Assembly: GCA_001604585.1 (NCBI GenBank)
Contig: LVBW01000024.1
Location: forward strand, 53,558-117,557
Length of the DNA: 64,000 nt
Direction: 5' to 3'
Source of the DNA: Puniceicoccales bacterium Verruco_02
Lineage (GTDB): Bacteria > Verrucomicrobiota > Verrucomicrobiia > Opitutales > Oceanipulchritudinaceae
In this document: positions 10,484 through 19,317 of the stretch, in pieces
Layout of the letters: every line of letters begins with the position of its first letter
Position numbering within the stretch: position 1 is the stretch's first letter
The notes under the pieces: model-generated
What the model was told of the DNA's origin: nothing
The model's database searches: none
The model's input: the letters and a program-made list of their open reading frames with translations, nothing else
Made by a program: the position numbers and the translations under genes

Positions 10484-11179
10484 TTAGCTCTGGCTATCAG
10501 CCAGTTCGGCTAGGCCCCCAATTTCCCCATCAGGCGCACTTGCTTCATCCTTTGGTTCCACGTTTTCGTGCAGGCCGCCCGCCCGGCGCAGGCGCAGAGT
10601 GCGCCAGCCTCTGGCCCTTGGAGCGGCAAAGTCCTTGGCTGGATTGTCCCCTACGTACATGAACTGTGCCGCCTCCAGCTGTGGCAGCAGGGCCTCGACT
10701 TCCGCAAAGGCCCTTGGGTGCGGTTTCCAGTAATCGCGGCCCCAGTCTCCCGTGCAGCGGATGTGCCGGAACCACCCTTCAATCCCCAGCGCCCGTATCT
10801 TGGCCCTCTGAGAGAGGGGCGGGCCGTCGGTAATCATACAGAGGGGGATTTCGCGGGCCTTGCATAGGGCGAATATACGCGGCAGAGCCGGGTCCGGCTC
10901 TATCTGCGGCTCGTGGCTTCTATACACCTCTACCATCGCGGCAATAAGGCCCGACTCCGCAGTGTGGCCAAGTCCTTGCAAGGCTAGATCGAACACATTC
11001 CCGCGCACTCCCGCAAGGTGCAGCTCCCATGCGGCCTCGGCCAGTCCGGGTATGCCCCGCTCCACTGTCAGCCAGCTTCCCACGGCGGCAAAGCCACTGC
11101 GCACATAGTCGGCCTCGGCATAGAGAGTGTCGTCGAGGTCGAACACCAGCACGGAGGGCAGGGGCAGGCGGCCCTTCAT
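10484..11179 (-). CDS. HAD-family hydrolase
   Basis: The protein has 231 residues. HAD motif I is VFDLDDTLY with nucleophile Asp14 and Asp16. Motif II is CMITDGPPLSQRAK, and the later part contains WKPHPRAF (motif III Lys) and YVGDNPAKDFAAPRARGW (motif IV). The helical cap after motif I points to a phosphatase of the phosphoglycolate/haloacid type. It overlaps the upstream ATP-grasp gene by 4 bases (11176-11179) on the same strand, so the two proteins are probably made together and may act on one metabolite. The substrate cannot be deduced. Confidence 0.85.
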   Translation of the reverse strand: MKGRLPLPSVLVFDLDDTLYAEADYVRSGFAAVGSWLTVERGIPGLAEAAWELHLAGVRGNVFDLALQGLGHTAESGLIAAMVEVYRSHEPQIEPDPALPRIFALCKAREIPLCMITDGPPLSQRAKIRALGIEGWFRHIRCTGDWGRDYWKPHPRAFAEVEALLPQLEAAQFMYVGDNPAKDFAAPRARGWRTLRLRRAGGLHENVEPKDEASAPDGEIGGLAELADSQS

Positions 11180-12156
11180 GCCAGCCTCTCCCCCTCGGGG
11201 CCGATGAATACGGAGCTGTCGTGGCGCAGCATGAGAAGGCCTTCCTTCCAGTCCTCGCGATAGTCAGGTTCCCGCCCGAGGCTCTCCTCCAATAGCCAGC
11301 GCGTAAACGGCGCCCCGGCCCTGTGGGAAAGCGGATAGCCGCCGCCAAAGCGGGCGTTGATTTCAAAGAGGTATGCCCTGCCCTCTCGCACGATGACCTG
11401 AAAACAGACAGGTCCGGCAAAGCGTATGGGCAGGCACTCAAGCCTTCTGGCCGCTTCGAGTAGAACGCCTATGCGGGCCGTGCGGCCCTTGCTGACCTCG
11501 CCCTGACGCACGGCGATGCGCAGGTGAGGCACGGCAGAGCGCAGGCGTCCGCCGGGGTCGAAGTGGCAATTGACGGTGTATTCCTCCCCCTTTATAAACT
11601 CCTGCACCAAGTGCCCGGATTGGTGCCTTAGCGCAAAGGGTTCCGCAGAAATGGCATCCGGGAATATGCCAATACCCATCGAGGAGCTGCCGTCGATGGG
11701 CTTTACAATGACCGGCCCCTCCCATGCGCCCCAACCAGATACCGGCATACATGGAGCGCTGCGGGGGACATCGAAGCCATGCGCGCGAAGCAGACCGGCC
11801 GTGCGCAGCTTGTCGCGGCAAACGCCAACCGCTTCGGGAGCACTTATGCATATGCGCACCCCTTGCGCGGCAAAGCACGGCGCGGCCTGGGCCAGCGCGA
11901 CCAGTTCGGTGTCGATCGTGGGAACAACAAGGCTCACTCCCTCGCGCAGGCATATTTCCAAAAGCCGCTCCGCATAGTCCGGCGCAAGGCAGGGCGGAAG
12001 GACAAAGGCACCGTCAGCCTCGTGGCAGGCAGCGCTCATTGCAGGCTGCATGTCCGAGGCCAGAATTGTAAGCTCAACGTCAAGCTCCGCCGCCGACTGG
12101 CGAAAGCAGTTCAACAGCTCCACCCTGCGCCCGGCGGAGCTTAACAACATGCGCAT
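11176..12156 (-). CDS. ATP-grasp ligase, carbamoyl-phosphate-synthase-like
   Basis: The protein has 326 residues. The start at 12156 was chosen because AAGGAG stands about 11 bases upstream; an upstream ATG at 12180 would bury that site in coding sequence. The N-terminal Rossmann-like domain opens with MLLSSAGRRVELLNCF. The ATP-grasp core has VIVKPIDGSSSMGIGIF, LVQEFIKGEEYTVNCHF and the metal-binding FEINARFGGGYPLSHRAGAP. Stand-alone proteins of this type often join a carboxylate to an amine in polysaccharide or natural-product loci. It is coupled by a 4-base overlap to a HAD phosphatase and lies next to the surface-glycan block. Confidence 0.83.
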   Translation of the reverse strand: MRMLLSSAGRRVELLNCFRQSAAELDVELTILASDMQPAMSAACHEADGAFVLPPCLAPDYAERLLEICLREGVSLVVPTIDTELVALAQAAPCFAAQGVRICISAPEAVGVCRDKLRTAGLLRAHGFDVPRSAPCMPVSGWGAWEGPVIVKPIDGSSSMGIGIFPDAISAEPFALRHQSGHLVQEFIKGEEYTVNCHFDPGGRLRSAVPHLRIAVRQGEVSKGRTARIGVLLEAARRLECLPIRFAGPVCFQVIVREGRAYLFEINARFGGGYPLSHRAGAPFTRWLLEESLGREPDYREDWKEGLLMLRHDSSVFIGPEGERLA

Positions 12157-12313
12157 CCTGACTTTCTCTCCTTCTAACATACATCAAGGACAACGACGGA
12201 ACCTTGTCTCGTCACGCTATATCAGCTCCACCGCATCAGTCCATCATTTCGCGCCCTGATAATCGTTGCCGCCGGGCGCAAAGCCAGCAGTATCATGTAG
12301 CTTTGCCAAGCTC

Positions 12314-13003
12314 ATGAAGCTCATTTCCCTAATAATCCTCTTCGCCGCTCTGGCCGCCATTCCTCTGGTGCAGCTTGTCCGACCAGATGCAGCCGCGGCG
12401 GAGGACATCCCGATGCCCGACCTCATGGCGCTTTCCCCATCCGAAGAGGGCTGGAAAGTGGAAGATCTGCCCCTTGGCGACACCGAGTCGCTCAACACCA
12501 CCGCGCTCAAGATGCTGCGCATGGACGGCTTCATACAGCGCCGCTACACAAGGGGAGCAGACGAACTGACCCTGTATGTTGCCTACTGGAAGCCGGGCAC
12601 TATGGACACCCGCCTTGTGGCCTCGCACACGCCGGACCGCTGCTGGGTGGAGAACGGCTGGAGCTGCCCTCTATTGCGCAACGCCCAGACCCTGGAGATG
12701 CCGGAGATGGAGGTGCAGCCAGCGCAGTACCGGGTGTTCCGAATGAACGGACGCGATGTCACGGTGTATTACTGGCTGATGGTCAACGGAGAACGCTACG
12801 AGTTCGGCGACCGCATGAACCGCTACCCCAATCCCCTCATGTTCATCAGGGACTTTATCCGCGAGATGGCGCGCGGCAGGCCCGAGCACTACTTTGTGCG
12901 CATAAGCAGCAACATGGACGCTGAGCGCCTGCGCAGGCTGCCCCTGTTCATAGAAACTATGAAAGGACTGGAAAAGACAGGCATAAGCAAGGCGGCGGAC
13001 TGA
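12314..13003 (+). CDS. exosortase-associated EpsI-domain protein
   Basis: The protein has 229 residues. The ATG at 12314 opens an N-terminal membrane or signal segment (MKLISLIILFAALAAIPLVQL). The body matches the EpsI/DUF3485 family: DGFIQRRYTRGADELTLYVAYW, SHTPDRCWVENGW and a late YWLMVNGERYEFGDRMNRY. EpsI domains accompany or are fused to exosortases, which process PEP-CTERM proteins, and occur in exopolysaccharide loci. The exosortase itself is not in the window, but a PEP-CTERM protein is at 52893-53546. It is followed by a phosphoglycosyl transferase 27 bases downstream. Confidence 0.8.
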   Translation: MKLISLIILFAALAAIPLVQLVRPDAAAAEDIPMPDLMALSPSEEGWKVEDLPLGDTESLNTTALKMLRMDGFIQRRYTRGADELTLYVAYWKPGTMDTRLVASHTPDRCWVENGWSCPLLRNAQTLEMPEMEVQPAQYRVFRMNGRDVTVYYWLMVNGERYEFGDRMNRYPNPLMFIRDFIREMARGRPEHYFVRISSNMDAERLRRLPLFIETMKGLEKTGISKAAD

Positions 13004-13030
13004 GACTCTCACACTCCCACACTGCCCCAC

Positions 13031-13663
13031 ATGAGGCATACAGTTAAAAGGCTGTTCGACATTGCGCTGTCCGCATCCGCACTCGCGGTGTTGGCCCTGC
13101 CCCTGCTCACCATATACCTAATCGTTCGCATATGGCTCGGCGCTCCGGCACTATTTGTGCAGGAAAGGCCCGGCATGAAGGGCAGGGTATTCAGGCTAGT
13201 AAAGTTCCGCACGATGACGGATGCGCGCGACGCCTCGGGCAATCTCCTGCCAGACAAAGAGCGTATACACCCATTGGGCAACTTCCTGCGCTCGACTAGC
13301 CTCGACGAGCTGCCGGAGCTTTGGAACGTGCTGCGGGGGGACATGAGCATCGTGGGTCCCCGGCCCCTGCTTGTGCAGTATCTGCCCCTTTACAACGAAA
13401 GGCAGGCGCGAAGGCACGAGGTAAGGCCGGGCCTCACGGGGCTTGCACAGGTGAAGGGGCGCAATGCCCTGTCGTGGGAGGAGCGTTTTGAACTGGATGT
13501 TTACTATGTCGAACATCAGTCTTTGCTGCTGGACCTGAAGATCATCCTGCTGACCATTCATACCGTCTTTTCACGAAATGGTATCAGCGGGGAAGGCAGC
13601 GTGACGATGCCCCATTTCACTGGCACTCGCAAAGACGCCCTTCCGCCCAAGCCACTCCCATAG
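13031..13663 (+). CDS. phosphoglycosyl transferase, PglC/WcaJ-like (first copy)
   Basis: The protein has 210 residues, the size of minimal PglC-like monotopic enzymes. It has one N-terminal membrane segment (about 8-35), then FRLVKFRTMTD. The catalytic Asp92-Glu93 pair is in SLDELPELWNVL, followed by MSIVGPRPLL and RPGLTGLAQVKGRN. It should transfer a sugar-1-phosphate from a UDP-sugar to undecaprenyl phosphate on the cytoplasmic face, starting a surface glycan. A gene for an aminotransferase fusion follows after 10 bases. The sugar is probably an acetamido-amino-sugar, by analogy with PglC and its neighbours. Confidence 0.9.
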   Translation: MRHTVKRLFDIALSASALAVLALPLLTIYLIVRIWLGAPALFVQERPGMKGRVFRLVKFRTMTDARDASGNLLPDKERIHPLGNFLRSTSLDELPELWNVLRGDMSIVGPRPLLVQYLPLYNERQARRHEVRPGLTGLAQVKGRNALSWEERFELDVYYVEHQSLLLDLKIILLTIHTVFSRNGISGEGSVTMPHFTGTRKDALPPKPLP

Positions 13664-13673
13664 CATTCCCACT

Positions 13674-15944
13674 GTGAACGAAAAACGCATTTTCCTCTCC
13701 CCCCCGCATCTGTCTGCCGGCACAGCCCAGACTGTCTGCGACGTTCTCGCGAGCAACTACGTGGCATATCCCGGACAGTACATCACGCAGTTTGAACAGA
13801 TGATGAGGGACTATACGGGGGCCGGTCACGCGGCGGCAACGGCCTGTGGCACGGCGGCATTGCACCTGTCGCTGCTGTCTCTTGGAATCGGCCCCGGCGA
13901 CATCGTCCTTACCTCTGACTTCACCTTCGTAGGCTCTGCAAACCCCATTGCATATTGCGGCGCCCAGCCCGTGTTTATCGACAGCGAGCCGCGCACCTGG
14001 AACATGGACCCAGCCCTGCTGCGCGAGGCGGTGGATAAATACATAAAGCTCGGGAAAAGACCCAAGGCCGTGCTGCTTGTCCACATCTATGGGCTACCCG
14101 CAGACTTGGACCCAATCGTTGAAATCTGCCGAGAATACGACATCCCCCTCATCGAAGACGCCAGCGAAGCGCTCGGCACCTTCTACAAAGGCCGTCACGT
14201 GGGCAACGACGGCATCATTGGCGCATATTCCTTCAACGGGAACAAGATGATCACAACCGGGGGCGGCGGCATGGTGGTCTCGGCTGACAAGGCGAGGATA
14301 GACGCGATGGTGCATCTTGCCACTCAGGCCAGAGACCCAGCCCCCTATTACCTGCATACAAAGCGCGGCTACAACTACCGAATGAGCAACATCCTTGCCG
14401 GAGTCGGCGTAAGCCAGATGCGGGCTCTGGAGGAAAGGGTGCTGGCGCGAAGGACCATATTCTCCCACTACCGCGAACGCATCGGCAGGCTGGAAGGCGT
14501 TTCGATGATGCCCGACTGCGAGGGCTTTGCCCGCCCCTCTTACTGGCTAAGCTGCATCAGACTGGACAGGTCCTTCGGCCTTGGCAGGCCGGAGATAATA
14601 CGTCAGGCGCTGGAGCGGGAAAACATTGAGACGCGCCGAACCTGCAAGCCCATGCACACCCAGCCCCTCTTCAAGGACTGCCCGGTTTTCGGCGGCAGCT
14701 TCGACGTGGAACTCTTCGACTACGGCCTTTGCCTGCCTTCCGGCTCGGCCATGAGCGTGGAAGATTTGGACCGGGTCTGTGACGCGCTGGAAAGGGCGAT
14801 CGAAGGGATGAGTTCCGCCCCAAAACTCCTGCATATATCCGCTGTTCCTCCCGCACCATCTTCGGCATCCAAACGCGCTCATGCGGCAATAAGCGTCAAC
14901 AAGGCAGAGCACCCTGCGGAAAGGTCCGCAATCCGCGAGAAAGTGGAGCAGGAACTGGCTTGGGCGCTTGGTCACCCCCGGCCCATCGCAATCCTAAGTT
15001 GTTCCGCCCGCGAAGGTGCGCCATTCAGCGTCACCCCAAGGCGCAAGGCACTAGGCTTCGACTGTATAGGGTTCATGTTTTCCGATGCCTCAGCCCTTGG
15101 CGAAGTACTGCCGCTACTTGACGGCAAACTTGAGGCCCTGTTAGTCGATGTGGAGGAAAAAAAGCCGCTCAACCTGCTGAAAGCTGTCACGGAACTGGCC
15201 CCGCACAGCCGAATAGTCCCCTGCAAACCCAACGATGCCACAGTGGAAGGAGCCGACCAGCTCCTGCTTCGCAAGCTGGGCAGGAACCTCTCGGGCAAAT
15301 CCATAGCGATTGCAGGCACGGGCAACCTCGGCTCCAAGCTGGCGCTTCGCCTGGCCGAGCGCGGAGCGAGTGTTAGCATGTTCTCGCGCAATGTGGAAAA
15401 GTGCCGCGAACTGGCCAGCGCCCTGTCGCTCATCCTGCCAACATACTGCACGGGAAGTCTGAACGCTGTTGGCAGTGCGCACGAACTGCCAGCCGGACAG
15501 AGCGATGCATTGATAAGCTGCGCTTCGGCAAGAGGGGTGATCGGCTCGGACCAACTTGCATTCCTGCGCGACAATGCCCTTGTAATCGATGCGGGCATAG
15601 ACAATTTCCGCCCCGACTTCTTTGAAGAAGCCGCCCGGCGCAGGCTCGAATGCTACCGGCTGGACACCCGCATAGGCTTCCCATACCTGCTGATGCAACT
15701 GCTGGACTATTTCGACCACTTTTTCGGCAAAGTCTGTGCCAGCACGACTTGGGATAACATACACATCGTCTCTGGCGGCTGCCTAGGGCCACGCGGATCG
15801 GTAATCGTGGACAACTGCTCTGCCCCCACCCAAATCATCGGCCTTGCCAACGGCACCGGAGGCATCCTTCGCGAGGGCGAGGCCAGCGAGGCCGAACTAG
15901 CAATACTTTCATACGCAAGAACACATGTTGGACAAACTTCTTAA
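13674..15944 (+). CDS. DegT/DnrJ/EryC1 aminotransferase fused to a Rossmann-fold domain
   Basis: The protein has 756 residues with a GTG start at 13674, about twice the usual length of this family. Residues 1-375 form a sugar-nucleotide aminotransferase: VAYPGQYITQFEQ, DFTFVGSANPI, LIEDASEALG, and PLP Lys191 in SFNGNKMITTGGGG. A linker rich in Pro, Ala and Ser (about 380-415) leads to a second half in which GKSIAIAGTGNLGSKLALRL (about 541-560) carries a nucleotide-binding glycine motif, with later ALISCASARGVIGSD and VIDAGIDNF. This resembles the layout of FolD or glutamyl-tRNA reductase, but I do not recognise the family. It overlaps the next gene by 20 bases and sits between two phosphoglycosyl transferases, so amino-sugar precursor synthesis is likely; the role of the second half is unknown. 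Confidence 0.82.
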   Translation: MNEKRIFLSPPHLSAGTAQTVCDVLASNYVAYPGQYITQFEQMMRDYTGAGHAAATACGTAALHLSLLSLGIGPGDIVLTSDFTFVGSANPIAYCGAQPVFIDSEPRTWNMDPALLREAVDKYIKLGKRPKAVLLVHIYGLPADLDPIVEICREYDIPLIEDASEALGTFYKGRHVGNDGIIGAYSFNGNKMITTGGGGMVVSADKARIDAMVHLATQARDPAPYYLHTKRGYNYRMSNILAGVGVSQMRALEERVLARRTIFSHYRERIGRLEGVSMMPDCEGFARPSYWLSCIRLDRSFGLGRPEIIRQALERENIETRRTCKPMHTQPLFKDCPVFGGSFDVELFDYGLCLPSGSAMSVEDLDRVCDALERAIEGMSSAPKLLHISAVPPAPSSASKRAHAAISVNKAEHPAERSAIREKVEQELAWALGHPRPIAILSCSAREGAPFSVTPRRKALGFDCIGFMFSDASALGEVLPLLDGKLEALLVDVEEKKPLNLLKAVTELAPHSRIVPCKPNDATVEGADQLLLRKLGRNLSGKSIAIAGTGNLGSKLALRLAERGASVSMFSRNVEKCRELASALSLILPTYCTGSLNAVGSAHELPAGQSDALISCASARGVIGSDQLAFLRDNALVIDAGIDNFRPDFFEEAARRRLECYRLDTRIGFPYLLMQLLDYFDHFFGKVCASTTWDNIHIVSGGCLGPRGSVIVDNCSAPTQIIGLANGTGGILREGEASEAELAILSYARTHVGQTS

Positions 15945-16542
15945 GCGCCTTCTGGATATAGCGGGCAGCCTCGGCATACTGCTTTGCATATCGCCCCTAC
16001 TACTCGCCCTGACGCTGATGGTGCTCCTGCGCGACGGACGCCCCGTGCTCTTCCGCCAGCGCCGCGTGGGCCTCAACGGCGAGCCGTTCCAGATACTGAA
16101 ATTCCGCACGATGATACCCCAAGAGAAGCAGAAGCCGAGCGTGTACGCCAACGAAAGCTGGAAAGACGGGGTGCCGGACCACTTCGTGTTCAAAAGCAGC
16201 GGAACAAACCCGAACGTAACCCGCAACGGCGCCTTCCTGCGCAAGTACAGCCTCGACGAGCTGCCGCAGTTTTTCAACGTCCTAGGCGGCTCGATGAGCC
16301 TTGTCGGCCCAAGGCCCGAAATCCCCGCCATTGCCGACTATTACAACCAAAGCCAGCGCCGCCGCCTGAAAGTGAAACCGGGCATAACAGGCTGGGCACA
16401 GGTCAACGGGCGCAGCGACATGAACAACGGGCGCAAGATGGAGCTGGACGCCTGGTATGTGGAACACTGGTCCATATGGCTGGACGTACGCATTCTCTTC
16501 ACCACCTTCTTGCAGGCTATCCGGGGAAAGGGCGCGTTCTAA
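15925..16542 (+). CDS. phosphoglycosyl transferase (second copy)
   Basis: The protein has 205 residues. A hydrophobic N-terminal segment (about 12-34) is followed by FQILKFRTMIP, catalytic Asp111-Glu112 in SLDELPQFFNVL, SLVGPRPE and KPGITGWAQVNGRSDM. It is clearly homologous to the enzyme at 13031-13663 but has a different middle region (a 20-residue stretch around NESWKDGVPDHF), so it may accept another UDP-sugar or lipid. Its start lies inside the end of the preceding fusion gene, so it is translationally coupled to it. Confidence 0.9.
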   Translation: MLDKLLKRLLDIAGSLGILLCISPLLLALTLMVLLRDGRPVLFRQRRVGLNGEPFQILKFRTMIPQEKQKPSVYANESWKDGVPDHFVFKSSGTNPNVTRNGAFLRKYSLDELPQFFNVLGGSMSLVGPRPEIPAIADYYNQSQRRRLKVKPGITGWAQVNGRSDMNNGRKMELDAWYVEHWSIWLDVRILFTTFLQAIRGKGAF

Positions 16543-16608
16543 GAATACGCCACGCGTCCACCGGCCCTTGCAACAATCGCCCCCGCCCGCCTGTTATAAC
16601 CCTTTGAC

Positions 16609-17052
16609 ATGAAAGCTTCACAATCCTCCGCCCAGCGCCGCCGCAGGCGCAGCCGCTCCGGCTTCACGCTGCTGGAAATCCTGCTCGCCATCGCGCTCAT
16701 GATCGTCATCGCGGGCGTCATGGGCGTCGGCTTTGGCAACCTTTTTGAAAAGAATCAGGCCAACGCAGCCGACATGTTCGTGCGCCACGGCGTGAAGGCC
16801 AACCTGACCCAGTACCGCATGGACATGGGCAGCTACCCAAGCACCGCCGACGGACTGGCCGTGCTGCTGGAGGCCCCGGCTGGCGAAAAGGCCCGGCGCT
16901 GGAAAGGCCCCTATGCCGACGAGCTTCCCGACGACCCCTGGGGCAACCCCTACCAGTACGCCTATCCGGGCACGCGCAACAAGACCGGCTACGACCTCTG
17001 GAGCCTAGGGCCGGACGGCATCCCGAGCGACGACGACATAGGCAACTGGTAG
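16609..17052 (+). CDS. type II secretion GspG-like pseudopilin
   Basis: The protein has 147 residues. A long basic leader (RRRRRSRSG) precedes the prepilin peptidase site SG/FTLLEI, then a hydrophobic helix (LLAIALMIVIAGVMGVG). The C-terminal part has LTQYRMDMGSYPSTADGL and DPWGNPYQYAYPG...YDLWSLGPDG, the GspG major pseudopilin core with its calcium-site aspartates. It is encoded away from other secretion genes. TATAAC at 16595-16600 is only 8 bases before the ATG, which may indicate a very short leader. Confidence 0.9.
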   Translation: MKASQSSAQRRRRRSRSGFTLLEILLAIALMIVIAGVMGVGFGNLFEKNQANAADMFVRHGVKANLTQYRMDMGSYPSTADGLAVLLEAPAGEKARRWKGPYADELPDDPWGNPYQYAYPGTRNKTGYDLWSLGPDGIPSDDDIGNW

Positions 17053-17114
17053 CCCCACCGCCCGCCCTTCAAAAATGTGGACACAGGGGCTGCCTGCGGG
17101 CAGTCTGCACTGCC

Positions 17115-17378
17115 GTGGCAAAGAAGACACACAAGGCCGAAGAACCCAGTTTTGAACAGGCCCTGAAGGGACTGGAGGACATCGTGGCCGCAATGGAGCG
17201 GGGCGATGTGCCGCTGGCCGAACTGGTGGCCAAGTATGCGGAGGCAAGTGCCCTGCTCGCCCGTTGCCGCGCCTGTCTAGACGATGCGGCCCTGACTGTC
17301 GAAAGGCTGCGCAGCGATGGCGGAAAGCTCTCCTGCGTGCCTATGGAAGGGACTTCATCCACGGAAGCTCTGGACTGA
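17115..17378 (+). CDS. xseB: exodeoxyribonuclease VII small subunit
   Basis: The protein has 87 residues and a GTG start at 17115. It shows the XseB signature FEQALKGLEDIVAAMERGDVPLAELVAKYAEASALLARCRACLD, two helices that bind the C-terminus of XseA. ExoVII degrades single-stranded DNA in both directions in the cytoplasm. The large subunit is not in the window. It lies 55 bases before dxs; the xseB-dxs order is common in many bacteria and suggests one transcript. Confidence 0.9.
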   Translation: MAKKTHKAEEPSFEQALKGLEDIVAAMERGDVPLAELVAKYAEASALLARCRACLDDAALTVERLRSDGGKLSCVPMEGTSSTEALD

Positions 17379-17433
17379 AGGCCCGGCTCTGTGCATGAAT
17401 GGGCGCTTCCACCCGAACGGGTATCTTCGCACG

Positions 17434-19317
17434 ATGCAATTTCTCGACTCCATACATGGCCCGGCCGACATCAAGGCTCTGGGCGAAGAACAGCTAAAGG
17501 CTCTGGCTGCCGAAATCCGCGCGCGCATTATAGAGGTGACGAGCGTAAACGGTGGTCACATAGGCCCGAATCTGGGGGTAGTCGAGCTGACGCTGGCCCT
17601 GCACCGGCTCTTCGACAGCCCCAAGGACCAGTTCGTGTTCGACGTGTCCCATCAGGCCTACGTCCACAAATTGCTCACGGGGCGCAACGGACCCGAATTT
17701 GACAAAATCCGCCTTAGCGAGGGCCTCTGCGGCTTCATGAGCCGTGCCGAGAGCGAGCACGACGCCTTTGGCGCCGGGCACGCCGGCACCGCCCTTTCCG
17801 CGGCTCTTGGCATGGCAGTGGCCAGGGACATGAAGGACGAGGACAGCCACGTCGTGGCCGTTGTCGGCGACGCGGCCTTCACCTGCGGCATCACGATGGA
17901 GGCCCTGAACAACGTCGCGGAAAAAACGCGCCGCCTCATCATCATCCTCAACGACAACAAGTGGTCGATAGACCGCAACGTGGGGGCGATGGCCTCGTAT
18001 TTCAACGAGCTAATAACTACGCCGATGTACACGCGTCTGGACAGGCAGCTCGGGCGCTGGCTCTCGCGCAGTGCTCTTGGCAGGGGCGTGTTGCGCGTGG
18101 CGAGCAAGTGGAAGAAGGGGACCAAGGATTTTCTCGTCTCTTCCAGCCTCTTCGAGACCTACGGGGTGCGCTACCTTGGCCCGATAGACGGGCACGACAT
18201 CGCAAGACTGGAACGGTACCTAGCCTATGCCAAGGGCTGTGACCAGCCAGTGCTCCTGCACGTAATAACCAAGAAGGGCAAGGGCTACGAACCGGCGCTC
18301 GCCTCGCCCGAGCAGTTCCACGGGATGCCGCCTTTTGACAAGTTCACCGGGCGGGGCGAGAGCAAGGCCGGTGGCCCGCCGAGCTATCAGGACGCATTTG
18401 GCCGTGCCCTGTTGCGCTTTGCCGAGGACGACGAGAACATCGTGGGCATCACAGCGGCCATGCCTCCGGGCACGGGCCTGGTACACCTGCGAGAGAAGCG
18501 CCCCGGCCAGTACTTCGACGTCGGCATTGCCGAGGAACACGCCGTGATTTTCGCCGCCGGCATGGCAACGCGGGGCATGAGGCCGGTCGTGGCCATATAC
18601 TCGACCTTCCTGCAAAGGGCTTTCGACTGCGTGATGCACGATGTCTGCCTTCAGAAGCTGCCCGTAGTGTTCTGCATGGACAGGGCGGGCCTTTCGCCCA
18701 ACGACGGACCGACGCATCATGGCCTATTCGACATTTCCTTCCTTCGCAGTCTGCCAAACGCTGTCATAATGCAGCCGCGCGACGAGGACGAGCTTACCGA
18801 CATGCTCTGGACAGGCCTGCACCTTGAGCAGCCTTCCTTCATTCGTTACCCCAAGGGCAGCGGCACGGGGCGCGGCATAAAGGAGAAGGCGGAGCTGTTG
18901 GGTGTTGGCCGGGCTGAGATTCTGCGCGAGGGCCGCGATGTGCAGTTCTGGGCGCTGGGGCCTTGGCTGGAAAGCGCCCTGAAGCTGGCCGAGCGGGTGG
19001 AGAAGGAGCTGGGTCTATCGGCAGGAGTGGTCAATCCGCGCTTCATCAAGCCCATAGACGGGGCACTGCTACGCACACAGGCAGAGGCGGGCGCGAGGCT
19101 CTTTGTGACGATGGAGGACCATCAGAAGATGGGCGGCTTTGGCGCGGCGCTGCTTGAGGAGCTGGCGAACGCAGACCTGCACACGGCTGCGTTGAACATT
19201 GGCTGGCCGGACTGTTTCATCCCGCACGCAAGCAGCGTAGAGGAGCTGCGCGAGCGTTTCGGCCTGGGCGAAGAGGCGCTTTTCGAAGCTATACGCCGGA
19301 AACTGGCAAGGTTCTAG
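17434..19317 (+). CDS. dxs: 1-deoxy-D-xylulose-5-phosphate synthase
   Basis: The protein has 627 residues, the normal DXS length with the ATG at 17434. It condenses pyruvate and glyceraldehyde 3-phosphate with thiamine diphosphate, the first step of the MEP isoprenoid pathway. Visible motifs are SVNGGHIGPNLGVVELTLALH, the ThDP/Mg site GDAAFTCGITMEALNN...NDNKWSI, KKGKGYEPA, DVGIAEEHAVIFAAGMA with the catalytic Glu, and DRAGLSPNDGPTHHGLFD. The ThDP loop is GDAAFTCG instead of the common GDGAMTAG, as in some DXS lineages. It converges with pepA, the stop codons overlapping by a few bases. Confidence 0.95.
   Translation: MQFLDSIHGPADIKALGEEQLKALAAEIRARIIEVTSVNGGHIGPNLGVVELTLALHRLFDSPKDQFVFDVSHQAYVHKLLTGRNGPEFDKIRLSEGLCGFMSRAESEHDAFGAGHAGTALSAALGMAVARDMKDEDSHVVAVVGDAAFTCGITMEALNNVAEKTRRLIIILNDNKWSIDRNVGAMASYFNELITTPMYTRLDRQLGRWLSRSALGRGVLRVASKWKKGTKDFLVSSSLFETYGVRYLGPIDGHDIARLERYLAYAKGCDQPVLLHVITKKGKGYEPALASPEQFHGMPPFDKFTGRGESKAGGPPSYQDAFGRALLRFAEDDENIVGITAAMPPGTGLVHLREKRPGQYFDVGIAEEHAVIFAAGMATRGMRPVVAIYSTFLQRAFDCVMHDVCLQKLPVVFCMDRAGLSPNDGPTHHGLFDISFLRSLPNAVIMQPRDEDELTDMLWTGLHLEQPSFIRYPKGSGTGRGIKEKAELLGVGRAEILREGRDVQFWALGPWLESALKLAERVEKELGLSAGVVNPRFIKPIDGALLRTQAEAGARLFVTMEDHQKMGGFGAALLEELANADLHTAALNIGWPDCFIPHASSVEELRERFGLGEEALFEAIRRKLARF

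Noticed and set aside
16566..16600. Full promoter before the pseudopilin gene
   Set aside because: TTGCAA and TATAAC are 21 bases apart, too far for a usual sigma-70 promoter; only the -10 is kept as a remark.
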